From: Neobacillus pocheonensis
GTDB lineage: Bacteria; Bacillota; Bacilli; Bacillales; Cytobacillaceae
Assembly: GCA_023702235.1 (NCBI GenBank)
Contig: JAMQCR010000003.1
Location: 334,501 to 398,500 of the forward strand
Direction: 5' to 3'
DNA: 64,000 bases
Shown: piece after piece, positions 34,105-42,918 of the stretch
How positions within the stretch are numbered: position 1 is the first letter of the stretch
Layout of the letters: every line of letters starts with the position of its first letter
Notes under the pieces: model-generated
Seen by the model: the letters and a program-made list of their open reading frames with translations, nothing else
Databases searched by the model: none
Told to the model about the DNA's origin: nothing
Made by a program: the position numbers and the translations under genes

Positions 34105-34566
34105 TTATCTTGGAGGATAAGTACCTAAACTTGGCGCACTTGCAAATGGATATTCATACTCGATTTGTTCATCAAAGGTAATGTAATCAACGGCTACCAT
34201 TGGAATGAGGTAACGCATGCCTGTTTGCGGATCACTTAAGATAACATGATCTCGCCCTGCTGCCTCAATAATCCCTTTAAAGGTTTTCGCATTCCATTGG
34301 CTATTGCCTTCGAAAGTCGCATAGACGGTTACCAATTTTCCTTTGTTTAACCGTAGAATATTTTCGATGTACGATTGTTCAATTGGCAGCTGCCCAGGTA
34401 ATTGACTGGCAACATTGGTGCTTGGCGGTTGTGAAACAGCCCCGGGACTTACGGGCGGAAACGCCGGTTGAGTCGGATAATAAGCTTGTTGTCCGGGCTG
34501 AGCCCCCGGCTGTCCGCCTGCTCCAGGATAAGGCTGGAATCCTTGTGGATTATAATATTGACTCAT
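34105..34566 (-). CDS. gerQ: GerQ, spore coat protein needed with CwlJ for germination
   Basis: 153 residues. The first half is low-complexity Gly/Pro/Gln/Tyr (NPQGFQPYPGAGGQPGAQPG), the second half the conserved GerQ domain: YIENILRLNKGKLVTVYATF, then EAAGRDHVILSDPQTG and RYLIPMVAVDYITFDE. GerQ is cross-linked by transglutaminase in the coat and is required for CwlJ activity. ATG 34566 is used (AGGAGGGG upstream); the longer frame to 34617 lacks a site. Expected mother-cell expression. Confidence 0.93.
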   Translation of the reverse strand: MSQYYNPQGFQPYPGAGGQPGAQPGQQAYYPTQPAFPPVSPGAVSQPPSTNVASQLPGQLPIEQSYIENILRLNKGKLVTVYATFEGNSQWNAKTFKGIIEAAGRDHVILSDPQTGMRYLIPMVAVDYITFDEQIEYEYPFASAPSLGTYPPR

Positions 34567-34775
34567 CTTTTCCCCTCCTAAAAAATGAATAAAACGATTG
34601 CCCAACATTCTATTCATACTCCTTTAACCCCCAAATGGTTACAGTGGGGAAGGAATAATCCCCCATCCTCACCTCTCTTTGATGAGATGCCTTCGGAGCT
34701 TTTGCTTAGACTCGCTGCTTAAATAGTATGAGGGAATGTACGAATATATGACTTACGTGTGAGGGAGAAAAAACA

Positions 34776-34810
34776 AAAAGTCCCCAACAGAGGCTGGGAA
34801 CTTTTAAACA
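34776..34810 (-). terminator. Terminator after hemQ
   Basis: On the minus strand AAAAGTTCCCA / TGGGGACTTTT with an 8-nt loop and a T-rich tail. Confidence 0.85.
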
Positions 34811-34813
34811 GCG

Positions 34814-35557
34814 TTAGACATGAAGAAAGCTTGAAACTCGTTCTTCCTCTAATAGGTTTCCAACAAAGAAGGCTCCGAATTCACCGTAGCGGGCACTTAC
34901 TTCATCAAAGCGCATTTCATAAACAAGCTTTTTAAATTGAAGGACATCTTCAGCAAAAAGGGTTACGCCCCATTCGTAGTCATCAAAGCCAACAGAGCCG
35001 GTGATGATTTGTTTTACCTTTCCTGCATATGTACGGCCAATCATTCCATGACTGCGCATCAGGTTGCGGCGCTCTTCCATTGGCAGCATGTACCAGTTGT
35101 CAGTGCCTTGACGACGCTTGTCCATTGGATAGAAGCAAACATGCTTTGTTCGTGGTAATGTCGGGTAAAGGCGAGCTAGGATTTGTGGATTCTGGTAGGG
35201 ATCCTCACCAGCAGGTAAGTAATTGCTAAGCTCCACTACCGAAACATAGGAGTGGGCAGGAAGCGTAAATTCCGCTAGTTTTGTTTTGTTAAAATCGGTT
35301 TCAATTTGATTTAACTCTTCCATTGTTGGACGCATGATCATCATCATAAAATCCGCTTTTTGACCAACGATTGTATATAAAGCATGGCTGCCTTCTTTAC
35401 GCTCCTGCGTCCCGTTCCACTTTTCAACTAGACTTAAAAACTCGTGGATTGCTGCTTGGCGTTCATCGCTTGAAAGCATTTTCCATGTAGTCCAATCAAC
35501 GGTACGGAAATCATGTAAACAATACCAACCATCTAGCGTTTGAGCTGCTTCACTCAT
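34814..35557 (-). CDS. hemQ: Coproheme decarboxylase HemQ
   Basis: 247-residue chlorite-dismutase-fold enzyme that oxidatively decarboxylates coproheme III to haem b, last step of the Gram-positive coproporphyrin-dependent pathway. Seen: DGWYCLHDFRTVDW, catalytic Tyr143 in VCFYPMDKRR, proximal His170 in RSHGMIGR, and GFDDYEWGVTLFAEDVLQFK. The frame runs far upstream (to 35731), but ATG 35557 with AGGAGTG is the family start. Divergent from pta. Confidence 0.95.
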   Translation of the reverse strand: MSEAAQTLDGWYCLHDFRTVDWTTWKMLSSDERQAAIHEFLSLVEKWNGTQERKEGSHALYTIVGQKADFMMMIMRPTMEELNQIETDFNKTKLAEFTLPAHSYVSVVELSNYLPAGEDPYQNPQILARLYPTLPRTKHVCFYPMDKRRQGTDNWYMLPMEERRNLMRSHGMIGRTYAGKVKQIITGSVGFDDYEWGVTLFAEDVLQFKKLVYEMRFDEVSARYGEFGAFFVGNLLEEERVSSFLHV

Positions 35558-35737
35558 TATAATCACTCCTAAATAATAATTCTCCTCATAAACAATCATA
35601 ACTATAACATAGTTTGACCAAGTGGTGCCTGAATAAAACCCTTGACCTAGTAAGAAATGGATAATTTTAAAAAAGCAGCAAATAGTAAAAACGATAGAAA
35701 GTGAAATCAAGTTTTTTGAAAACAAAAACATTTCCTG

Positions 35738-35751
35738 TGAAAACGTTATCT
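35738..35751 (+). promoter_or_regulatory. cre site (CcpA) upstream of pta
   Basis: TGAAAACGTTATCT matches the cre consensus TGWAANCGNTNWCA at 13 of 14 positions. Its centre lies about 54 bp upstream of the expected start point, a position where CcpA activates acetate-overflow genes in B. subtilis. Confidence 0.75.
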
Positions 35752-35764
35752 GTGAGGGTTATCA

Positions 35765-35792
35765 TTGAATTTTTATACAGGTAAAGTATGCT
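35765..35792 (+). promoter_or_regulatory. pta promoter
   Basis: TTGAAT (35765-35770), 16-bp spacer, TATGCT (35787-35792); AAAGGGAGG ribosome site follows. Confidence 0.6.
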
Positions 35793-35826
35793 AGTAGAGG
35801 TAGATTTATAAAGGGAGGATTTATTC

Positions 35827-36798
35827 GTGAGTGACTTATTTGAAGGTTTAAAGCAAAAAATTTCAGGACGTGAGTTGAAAATTGTTTTTCCAGAAGGATT
35901 GGATGAGCGGATTTTGAAAGCAGCCGGTCGTCTTGCTGAAGAAAAATTACTGATACCAATTTTAATTGGAAATATTGAGCAAATCCAAGCGAAGGCAAAG
36001 GACCTTGGCGTTTCTTTAGATGTAGCTGAAATTTATGACCCTAAAAGCTATGCAGGGATTGATGAGCTTGTAGCGGCATTTGTTGACCGCCGCAAGGGCA
36101 AAGCAACCGAAGAAGATGCCCGCAAAATTTTACTAGATGAAAATTACTTTGGCACAATGCTTGTGTATTTAAATAAAGCAAACGGTCTTGTCAGCGGTGC
36201 GGCGCACTCCACGGCGGATACGGTTCGCCCTGCATTGCAAATTATTAAAACCAAACAAGGGGTTTCAAAAACTTCGGGTGTATTCATCATGGTTCGTGAC
36301 GATGAAAAATATGTTTTTGCTGATTGTGCAATTAATATTTCACCCGACAGTCAGGATCTAGCAGAAATCGCGATTGAAAGTGCGAAAACAGCGAACATGT
36401 TTGATATCGAGCCGCGCATTGCGATGCTTAGCTTTTCAACGAAAGGCTCAGCTAAATCGCCGGAAACGGAAAAAGTGGCGGAAGCGGTTGCGGAAGCAAA
36501 ACGACGCGATCCATCACTTGTTTTAGACGGTGAGTTCCAGTTCGATGCGGCATTTGTTCCATCTGTTGCCAAAAGCAAGGCGCCGGATTCCCCCATCCAA
36601 GGCGATGCAAATGTGTTTATCTTCCCTAGTCTTGAAGCGGGCAATATCGGTTATAAAATTGCCCAGCGCTTAGGCGGATTTGAAGCGGTAGGCCCCATCT
36701 TACAAGGGTTGAATCGTCCGGTAAACGATCTTTCACGCGGCTGTAACGAAGAAGATGTTTACAAGCTTGCATTGATTACTGCCGGGCAGGGGCTGTAA
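35827..36798 (+). CDS. pta: Phosphate acetyltransferase
   Basis: 323-residue short-form Pta, interconverting acetyl-CoA and acetyl phosphate for acetate overflow. Seen: KIVFPEGLDERILKAAGRLA, SGAAHSTADTVRPALQIIKT, MLSFSTKGSAKSPETEKVAE, NVFIFPSLEAGNIGYKIAQR and GPILQGLNRPVNDLSRGC, all family landmarks. GTG 35827 is the start (AAAGGGAGG upstream). Preceded by a cre site in activating position. Position next to hemQ and lipL as in B. subtilis. Confidence 0.96.
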   Translation: MSDLFEGLKQKISGRELKIVFPEGLDERILKAAGRLAEEKLLIPILIGNIEQIQAKAKDLGVSLDVAEIYDPKSYAGIDELVAAFVDRRKGKATEEDARKILLDENYFGTMLVYLNKANGLVSGAAHSTADTVRPALQIIKTKQGVSKTSGVFIMVRDDEKYVFADCAINISPDSQDLAEIAIESAKTANMFDIEPRIAMLSFSTKGSAKSPETEKVAEAVAEAKRRDPSLVLDGEFQFDAAFVPSVAKSKAPDSPIQGDANVFIFPSLEAGNIGYKIAQRLGGFEAVGPILQGLNRPVNDLSRGCNEEDVYKLALITAGQGL

Positions 36799-36870
36799 AA
36801 GTTGAGGGCGGTCAGGGGGCGGTCTTTTTATGATAAAATAGAATTAATCAATCGCTAAGGAGTTAATCAC

Positions 36871-37701
36871 ATGGAAGGTTTGCTGCGTCAGCCGCAATGG
36901 CGAATTATCGATCAGTCTGCAGTGGGCATACATTTTCAAGCAGTACAGTCATTTGGTACAGATGATACCTTGTGTGCTTCGGTCGGAGCCGATAAAGCAC
37001 CGGCGACAGCGCGGACATGGGTTCATTACAACACCGTGGTGTTAGGAATCCAAGATACAAAACTGCCATTCCTAAAGAATGGAATCCAATTTCTCGCGGA
37101 ACAGGGCTATCAGTCTATTGTTCGAAATTCAGGTGGATTAGCGGTCGTCCTTGATGAAGGGGTACTGAATATTTCCTTGATTTTGCCGGAAACGGAAAAA
37201 GGAATTGATATAAATCGAGGCTACGAGACGATGTGGCTGTTAATCCAAAATATGTTTGCTGACTTTTCTAAACAGATTGAGGCACGGGAAATCATTGGGT
37301 CCTATTGTCCTGGAAGCTACGATTTAAGTATTGGTGGGAAAAAATTTGCTGGTATTTCACAGCGCCGTCTGAAAAAAGGCGTTGCCGTTCAGATTTACCT
37401 TTGCGTCAAAGGCAGCGGCAGTGCTCGGGCTGAGCTCATTAAGCAATTTTACGAGATTGCCAAAAACGGGGAACAAACGAAATTCAGCTTTCCAGAAATT
37501 ATCCCGGAAGTTATGGCCTCATTGTCTGAACTGCTTGGTGTAGAACTTTCAATCTCGGACGTAATGCTGAGACTATTACACCAGTTAAAAAAGAGCAGCG
37601 AATTCCTCTTCGCCGGGCAATTAAATGAATTTGAACTTGAGTTATTTCCCGGTTATTATCAGAGGGTAGTAGATCGAAATGAAAAAATTGCAGAAATGTA
37701 A
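36871..37701 (+). CDS. lipL: LipL, octanoyl-[GcvH]:protein N-octanoyltransferase
   Basis: 276 residues, biotin/lipoate ligase fold. Transfers octanoyl (or lipoyl) from GcvH to E2 subunits. Catalytic Cys146 in GSYCPGSYDLS and Lys158 in IGGKKFAGISQRR; SIVRNSGGLAVVLDEGVLN earlier in the sequence binds the acyl chain. Length and synteny (hemQ-pta-lipL) agree with B. subtilis ywfL. TAAGGAG precedes ATG. Own terminator. Confidence 0.93.
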   Translation: MEGLLRQPQWRIIDQSAVGIHFQAVQSFGTDDTLCASVGADKAPATARTWVHYNTVVLGIQDTKLPFLKNGIQFLAEQGYQSIVRNSGGLAVVLDEGVLNISLILPETEKGIDINRGYETMWLLIQNMFADFSKQIEAREIIGSYCPGSYDLSIGGKKFAGISQRRLKKGVAVQIYLCVKGSGSARAELIKQFYEIAKNGEQTKFSFPEIIPEVMASLSELLGVELSISDVMLRLLHQLKKSSEFLFAGQLNEFELELFPGYYQRVVDRNEKIAEM

Positions 37702-37702
37702 G

Positions 37703-37736
37703 AAACCGTAAACCTATTGGATTTACGGTTTTTTTA
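37703..37736 (+). terminator. Terminator after lipL
   Basis: Stem AACCGTAAA / TTTACGGTT, 9-nt loop, seven T. Confidence 0.9.
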
Positions 37737-37817
37737 TTAACGAGATGCTGTGCTCTTTCTCTTCTCCCAATGCTTCTCTCTCAACTATAGTAGCGGCATT
37801 ATAGAGAACCAACTTGC

Positions 37818-38555
37818 TTATTCTGCTACCTTTTCTAAGTTCCCGTTACGGTCCATTTTGAATTTAGTAGCAGCAGGTCGTTCTTCTTCCTCAAATAAAA
37901 CCAGTTTTCGGGCCCGGTTCATAATTTTCATTAAGGTCTCGTAATCCTCCTGAATGGTCTCAGTATTTTGCTCAAGTCCCTCAACTTTTGCAGTCAGTTC
38001 TTCATTTTGTTTTCGTAATCCTGCAATTTCCCTCTTCAATCTTTCATTCTCACTTTTTAGTGCTTCATTTTGCAGATTGGAATGATTAAAGTTTTGCAAA
38101 TAGTCAATCACGCTATCGATTGAAAGCCCTGCTGCTGGTAATGATCGGTATGCTTGAGCCACTGGTTTTGCATACGTTTCCACTGCGATTTCAGTTGTCA
38201 TATCGGACATTTCCTCAACCTCTGTAGGCAGTTCGATCTGCATCGGGATTGCTTCTAATTCTTCTGTGCCAGTCACTGGTGGATTGTAAAGTAATTTTTT
38301 CTTGCCGCCTTGATCTTTTCCTAAAACTCTTTGCCTTTGTTTCCGCTGTTTTTTCGATAATTGCAGCGCTTTTTCATAGCGGTGGCGAACCACGGCATTC
38401 CATCTGAAGCCACAAGCTGCAGAAGTTCGGTTTAGCTTATCCCCAACCTCCTCGAAAGCGTTTAGCTGTGTACTGCCTTCTCTTACATGGCGAAGGACAG
38501 TTTCAGCCAAAAGTAGATCGTTCTCATCTGTCCATGCATCTTGACGTACTTTCAT
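37818..38555 (-). CDS. rsfA: RsfA-family prespore transcriptional regulator
   Basis: 245 residues. N-terminal Myb/SANT-like DNA-binding domain: RQDAWTDENDLLLAETVLRH, EEVGDKLNRTSAACGFRWNA. Middle part is linker; residues about 165-225 are a clear coiled coil (SENERLKREIAGLRKQNEEL). RsfA modulates SigF-dependent genes in the forespore. AGGGAG lies before ATG 38555. Located between lipL and ywfO, as in B. subtilis. Confidence 0.88.
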   Translation of the reverse strand: MKVRQDAWTDENDLLLAETVLRHVREGSTQLNAFEEVGDKLNRTSAACGFRWNAVVRHRYEKALQLSKKQRKQRQRVLGKDQGGKKKLLYNPPVTGTEELEAIPMQIELPTEVEEMSDMTTEIAVETYAKPVAQAYRSLPAAGLSIDSVIDYLQNFNHSNLQNEALKSENERLKREIAGLRKQNEELTAKVEGLEQNTETIQEDYETLMKIMNRARKLVLFEEEERPAATKFKMDRNGNLEKVAE

Positions 38556-38825
38556 TTCATCAACTCCCTTAAAATAGTTACAATTAACGTTGTCGGGGTA
38601 AATTCCTGACGAGTTTTTAAAAGTTCTAGTCTTATGATTGACAAGTTTTGCAAGCTTTATACCAAATTGTCTGCAAGGATAGTAGATTTTTTAAAGAGTT
38701 TACTAATGCAGTTTGCACCTTGCATTCAAAGACAAGAAAATGTAAAATACCTAAGGAGTTAAACCGTAAACGACTTGGCTAAAATAGTATTTGAAATAGA
38801 TTGACCGTAGAAAGGGTTGTCATAA
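38556..38825. other. Intergenic region between rsfA and the DUF1450 gene
   Basis: About 270 bases. I see the ribosome sites of the two divergent genes and no convincing hairpin, palindrome or small frame. rsfA should have a sporulation promoter here, but I could not fix one by eye. Confidence 0.4.
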
Positions 38826-39046
38826 ATGTCCAATGAATTTCGCGTTTGCGATGATTGTCAGGCCGTAAATTTAAAGACATTAATCCCTCACTTAAAAGAG
38901 CTTGACCCGGATGCTGAAGTCAAAATTGGCTGCCAATCCTATTGCGGTCCTGGCGAAAAAAGACCTTTGCCTTTGTTAACAATCGTCCGGTAGCTGCCTT
39001 AACCGAAGAGGAATTAATGGAGAAAATTAATAAAAAGCTAAAGTAA
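38826..39046 (+). CDS. DUF1450 family small protein (YuzB-like), frame broken near 38955
   Basis: About 73 residues. GAAAGGG before ATG 38826. Cys motifs VCDDC and IGCQSYCGPG are typical of DUF1450 proteins, which look thioredoxin-like. The frame breaks at CCTGGCGAAAAAAG (38949-38962); adding C (GGCC) gives GRKKTFAFVNNRPVAALTEE and runs to the stop at 39046. The break hid the gene from a simple frame scan. Function unknown. Confidence 0.8.
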
Positions 39047-39085
39047 TCACCTTCGATAAAGTACTTAGGTGGTTTTTCTTTTTTT
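39046..39085 (+). terminator. Terminator after the DUF1450 gene
   Basis: ATCACCT / AGGTGGT stem with a 14-nt loop and a long T-rich tail. Confidence 0.7.
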
Positions 39086-39188
39086 TTGAAAACCAATTGT
39101 CGAAATTTACTGTAGAATTTTGCTGAAAAGCTAGTGATTTTTGGGATATAATAGAAATTAGTAAAAGAGATAGAGGGTAGGGTAACCA

Positions 39189-40502
39189 ATGGCATATTCG
39201 GCGGAAAAACTGAGTGAAGAAAAGGTATTTAAAGACCCCGTACATCGTTATGTCCACGTTCGCGATCGCGTCATCTGGGATTTAATAGGGACGAAAGAGT
39301 TCCAGCGTTTGCGGCGGATCAAACAGCTGGGAACGACTTTTTTGACCTTTCACGGAGCAGAGCACAGCCGCTTCAATCATTCTCTCGGAGTTTATGAGAT
39401 TGTCCGCCGCATTGTCGATGACGTTTTTGCTGGTAGAACCGAATGGAACAGCAATGATCGCCTGCTGACCCTTTGTGCGGCCCTTCTTCATGATTTAGGA
39501 CACGGTCCTTTCTCCCATTCCTTTGAAAAAGTGTTTGGCTTCGACCATGAGGCTTTCACGCGTGCCATTATTTTAGGAAATACGGAAGTGAACAAAATAC
39601 TAGCGAAAGTAAGTCCTGATTTTCCCAAAAAAGTAGCCGAGGTTATCGAAAAAACGTCGGAAAAAAAGCTCGTCATTAGTTTAATTTCAAGTCAAATCGA
39701 TGCCGATCGGATGGATTATCTGCAAAGGGATGCTTATTTTACTGGTGTCAGCTATGGGCAATTTGACATGGAAAGAATTTTGCGTGTGATGCGGCCGCGG
39801 GAGGATCAGGTTGTGATTAAAAAGAGCGGAATGCATGCGGTTGAGGATTACATCATGAGCCGCTATCAAATGTATTGGCAGGTATACTTCCATCCTGTTT
39901 CCCGTGGTGCCGAGGTCATTTTAACAAAAATTCTCCACCGGGCGAAGCATTTATATGAACAAAAATACGCGTTTAAATACGAGCCGATTCACTTTTACTC
40001 GTTTTTTACGGAACAAGTGACATTAGAAGACTATTTAAAATTAGATGAGTCTGTTATTTTATATTATTTTCAAATTTGGCAAGAGGAAAAAGACCCGATT
40101 ATAAGTGATCTATGCCGGCGGTTTGTCAATCGGAATCTGTTCAAGTATGCCGAATTTGATCCTGCGAAAGAATACAAAAAGCTCGCCGAACTGACGTCCC
40201 TTTTTAAAAAAGCAGGGATAGACCCTGAGTACTATTTAGTTGTCGATTCGTCCTCGGATTTGCCCTACGATTTCTATCGTCCCGGTGAGGAAGAGGAGCG
40301 GCTCCCGATTCATTTACTGATGAAAAATGGGGAGTTGAAAGAGCTTTCCCGCGAGTCTGAAATAGTCGATGCGATTTCGGGGAAAAGGAGAACCGACCAC
40401 AAGCTTTACTATCCAGTGGATTTTCTTCTGGATGATTCTTCGAAAAAGAATGTTAAAAAGCAAATACGGGTACTTTTGGAGTTAGAAGAGCGACCGCTTT
40501 AA
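39189..40502 (+). CDS. ywfO: HD-domain phosphohydrolase, YwfO-like
   Basis: 437 residues. HD superfamily dNTPase/phosphohydrolase fold: RLRRIKQLG, FHGAEHSRFNHSLGVYEI (His), AALLHDLGHGPFSHSFE (HD doublet) and SQIDADRMDYLQRDAYFTG (distal Asp). This HDxxG arrangement is like dGTPase/SAMHD1. RBS GAGGGTAGGG. Followed by ywgA after 12 bp. Substrate unproven. Confidence 0.9.
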   Translation: MAYSAEKLSEEKVFKDPVHRYVHVRDRVIWDLIGTKEFQRLRRIKQLGTTFLTFHGAEHSRFNHSLGVYEIVRRIVDDVFAGRTEWNSNDRLLTLCAALLHDLGHGPFSHSFEKVFGFDHEAFTRAIILGNTEVNKILAKVSPDFPKKVAEVIEKTSEKKLVISLISSQIDADRMDYLQRDAYFTGVSYGQFDMERILRVMRPREDQVVIKKSGMHAVEDYIMSRYQMYWQVYFHPVSRGAEVILTKILHRAKHLYEQKYAFKYEPIHFYSFFTEQVTLEDYLKLDESVILYYFQIWQEEKDPIISDLCRRFVNRNLFKYAEFDPAKEYKKLAELTSLFKKAGIDPEYYLVVDSSSDLPYDFYRPGEEEERLPIHLLMKNGELKELSRESEIVDAISGKRRTDHKLYYPVDFLLDDSSKKNVKKQIRVLLELEERPL

Positions 40503-40514
40503 TCGGAGTAGGAG

Positions 40515-41033
40515 ATGACGAATTTGTTAAAGGATCATGCGAAGCTGATGCAGGCTGTTATGGTGTCCGGTGAGATTATCGGAAGAAAAAAGCTGCAAAA
40601 GATGATTTATATTGCCAAAAAAGTTGCCTTTCCATTCCAAGAGAGGTTCCAGTTTCATTTTTACGGTCCCTATTCGGAGGAATTAACGTTACGGGTGGAA
40701 GAGCTTTGTAATATGGGATTTTTGAATGAAGTGAAAGAGAAAAAGGGCGGATACTTTCAATATCGTTACACGTTGACAGAGCCTGGAAAAGAGTTTTTGA
40801 GTTTGAACGAGGTAGAGATGCCATTTTTACAAGATTGCCTGGAGGACATGAATAGCCAAAATGCTAGATTTTTGGAGCTTGTTTCTACGGTTTTATATTT
40901 TGATAATCTTGCGAGGGATGAAGTGGCGAACAAGGTGTTTACGTTGAAAAGTAGCCAGCGCTATACCGAGGCGGAAATTGACGATGCCTATCGTTATATT
41001 GAAACATTAAAAGAAAAGGCTAAGCTCCTATAA
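40515..41033 (+). CDS. ywgA: YwgA family protein
   Basis: 172-residue helical protein: LMQAVMVSGEIIGRKKLQKM, FHFYGPYSEELTLRVEELCN, then a winged-helix-like MGFLNEVKEKKGGYFQYRYT. No catalytic motif recognised; the middle looks like a wHTH fold. Cotranscribed with ywfO, same order as in B. subtilis. Its stop codon touches the start of a dispersed hairpin repeat. Confidence 0.8.
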   Translation: MTNLLKDHAKLMQAVMVSGEIIGRKKLQKMIYIAKKVAFPFQERFQFHFYGPYSEELTLRVEELCNMGFLNEVKEKKGGYFQYRYTLTEPGKEFLSLNEVEMPFLQDCLEDMNSQNARFLELVSTVLYFDNLARDEVANKVFTLKSSQRYTEAEIDDAYRYIETLKEKAKLL

Positions 41034-41154
41034 GAAAAGCGGAGGAGCCTTGATCAGCCCCGACCAGCATAAGACAAGCCCTGAAGGAAGGCGGTTTTTG
41101 CCTTCTGTAAGGGATTGGCTTATGACTCGAGGGGCTAGGCGCTGGAGCTGGACA
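41033..41154 (+). repeat. Dispersed intergenic hairpin repeat
   Basis: Begins AGAAAAGCGGAGGAGCC, ends GGGGCTAGGCGCTGGAGCTG then GACA. Centre: TAAGACAAGCCCT pairs with AGGGATTGGCTTA, with AAGGC / GCCTT inside. Lies directly at the ywgA stop and before convergent ywhB, where it could act as a terminator. Confidence 0.85.
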
Positions 41155-41177
41155 ATAAGGTGCTTAGCCTTTTTGTT

Positions 41178-41363
41178 TTATTTGTCGCTCTCTCTTACAC
41201 CAGCAACTGCGTAATTGTTTTTGGACATTTCCTCGATAAAAACAACGATTTTTTCTTTCGTTGCTCCAGTTGTTTCGCTGACAGCATCAGTCACTTTTTC
41301 AACTAATGCTCTTTTTTGGTCGTCAGAACGTCCTTCGAGCATTTTTACCGTAACATATGGCAT
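41178..41363 (-). CDS. ywhB: 4-oxalocrotonate tautomerase-like protein YwhB
   Basis: 61 residues: MPYVTVKMLEGRSDDQKRAL. The catalytic proline follows the initiator Met, as in all 4-OT enzymes, and the family Arg/Lys positions are present. The open frame extends 20 codons upstream, but ATG 41363 with AAAGGAGG is certain because Pro1 must be N-terminal. Physiological substrate unknown. Confidence 0.92.
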   Translation of the reverse strand: MPYVTVKMLEGRSDDQKRALVEKVTDAVSETTGATKEKIVVFIEEMSKNNYAVAGVRESDK

Positions 41364-41572
41364 TCCTATTCCTCCTTTTAACATAACTGATTGTAGTTTT
41401 TCATAAAAAAGAAAAAAGTGCAAGAGCGGTTGCTGCAGTTAACATTTTCACTTTACATACGGTTTCATGTATACTTATAGCAAAGATTTCACTGTTTTAC
41501 AGTAATAAGCAACGTTGAAAATAAAGAAAAAAGCGGTGCAACTTGTCGCTCGTTAAGGAAGGAGATACGGTA

Positions 41573-42225
41573 TTGAGCCAATTTCTAGCATATCCTTTGC
41601 AGGAAATTCCCTATGTGGCGATTACGTTAATGGTGGCTTTTACGTTTCACGAATATGCCCATGCCTATGTTGCTTATAAGTTCGGTGATATGACGGCTAA
41701 AAAGCAAGGGCGCTTGACGTTAAATCCGCTTCAGCATCTTGATCCGATTGGAACATTGTTAATTTTTATTGCAGGGTTTGGCTGGGGCCGTCCTGTGCCG
41801 GTAAATCGGCATTTTTTTAAAAAGCCGCGCCTTGCCGGGATTCTCGTTTCCATTGCAGGTCCGCTGAGCAACCTGATTTTGGCTTCACTTGGGTTTATCA
41901 TTTGGTATGGAATGAGAAAAAGGCCGGAATGGAGCCGACGGGTAACTTTCAGGAATTTCTTAACTTGTTTATTCAATTAAATATTGTCTTGTTTATTTTT
42001 AACGTCCTGCCGTTTCCTCCCTTGGACGGATACCGAGTAATTGAAGATTTAGCTTCGAACAAGCTTCGGGCAAAAATGACACAATATGAATCTTACGGAT
42101 CGCTAATTTTTTTAGTTTTAGTGATAACACCGCTTGGTAACTATACAATTCAGCCAATTTTCAATTTTGTGGTTCCGTGGCTTGCAGGGGGATTAAATAA
42201 TTTCTTTTCTCAATTGTTTTTCTAG
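41573..42225 (+). CDS. ywhC: Site-2-protease-like membrane metallopeptidase (M50), YwhC, frame broken near 41915
   Basis: About 217 residues, multi-pass. Zinc motif HEYAH (H26, E27, H30) in the second hydrophobic segment and the distal NVLPFPPLDGYRV motif with the third ligand Asp. Start is TTG 41573, supported by GGAAGGAGA 7 bp upstream. The frame breaks in GAGAAAAAGGCCGG (41914-41927); one added base rejoins AGMEPTGNFQEFLNLFIQLN. Unlike RseP it has no PDZ domain. Substrate unknown. Confidence 0.83.
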
Positions 42226-42266
42226 GAAACTACAAAGAGCAGATCAAGGAGGTTACTGATTTTCGT

Positions 42267-42776
42267 ATGGAAGAAAAAAAGAAAAAAGTTGGTTTTAATA
42301 TAATAAAAAGCGACCCAACCGATGGGCATAAAGGCTATGGGAAGGGTGCACTGAGCCTAGATAATGTTTCACCTGTGATCATTGACGTGGATGCCGGTGA
42401 AGCGGTGATTGATGTTGGCGCTATGCATGCGCGAAGTGTGATCGAAAAGGGGATTAAATTTCTCCCCAGCAAAGAGGAAGTGCCGAACGGCAAACCGTAT
42501 TGGCTTGTCTGGGTTACGGTTGACCGGGATGAGCGGGGTCCGTATTATGCTGGTGTGACTGCCTGTGAAATGACCGTCGACCGCGAAATCCGCCGCGGCT
42601 ACAAATCGCTTCCAGAGCACGTGAACCGCATGGATAAGTCGCTAAAACGGCAGATTATCGTCGACATTATGGATGAGAAATCGAAACAGATATTGGCTGA
42701 TTTTCTGCGGGGGCACAATGAAGTATTATGGAACAATTCATCTGAAGAATTGAAAAACGGTTTATCCGCAAAATAA
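42267..42776 (+). CDS. ywhD: YwhD family protein
   Basis: 169 residues: KKVGFNIIKSDPTDGHKGYG, VSPVIIDVDAGEAVIDVGAM, KPYWLVWVTVDRDERGPYYA. Soluble, single domain, conserved in bacilli, function unknown. Follows ywhC by 41 bp. The AAGGAGG site is 14 bp from the ATG, further than usual, but no other in-frame start exists. Confidence 0.8.
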   Translation: MEEKKKKVGFNIIKSDPTDGHKGYGKGALSLDNVSPVIIDVDAGEAVIDVGAMHARSVIEKGIKFLPSKEEVPNGKPYWLVWVTVDRDERGPYYAGVTACEMTVDREIRRGYKSLPEHVNRMDKSLKRQIIVDIMDEKSKQILADFLRGHNEVLWNNSSEELKNGLSAK

Positions 42777-42869
42777 GAAATTTTTGTCATTTCAGCTAGT
42801 ATCTTACTTGTAATTTTTTGCTGTAGTGAGTAAAATTATACCAGTGTGGATACACGTAAAACTAGGACA

Positions 42870-42904
42870 CGAAAAGCTCCGGATGAAAATCCGGAGCTTT
42901 TCGC
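42870..42904. terminator. Bidirectional terminator, ywhD / pbpG
   Basis: Perfect 14-bp stem GAAAAGCTCCGGAT / ATCCGGAGCTTTTC with GAAA loop, between convergent genes. Confidence 0.92.
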
Positions 42905-42918
42905 TTTGTTTCTTCATT

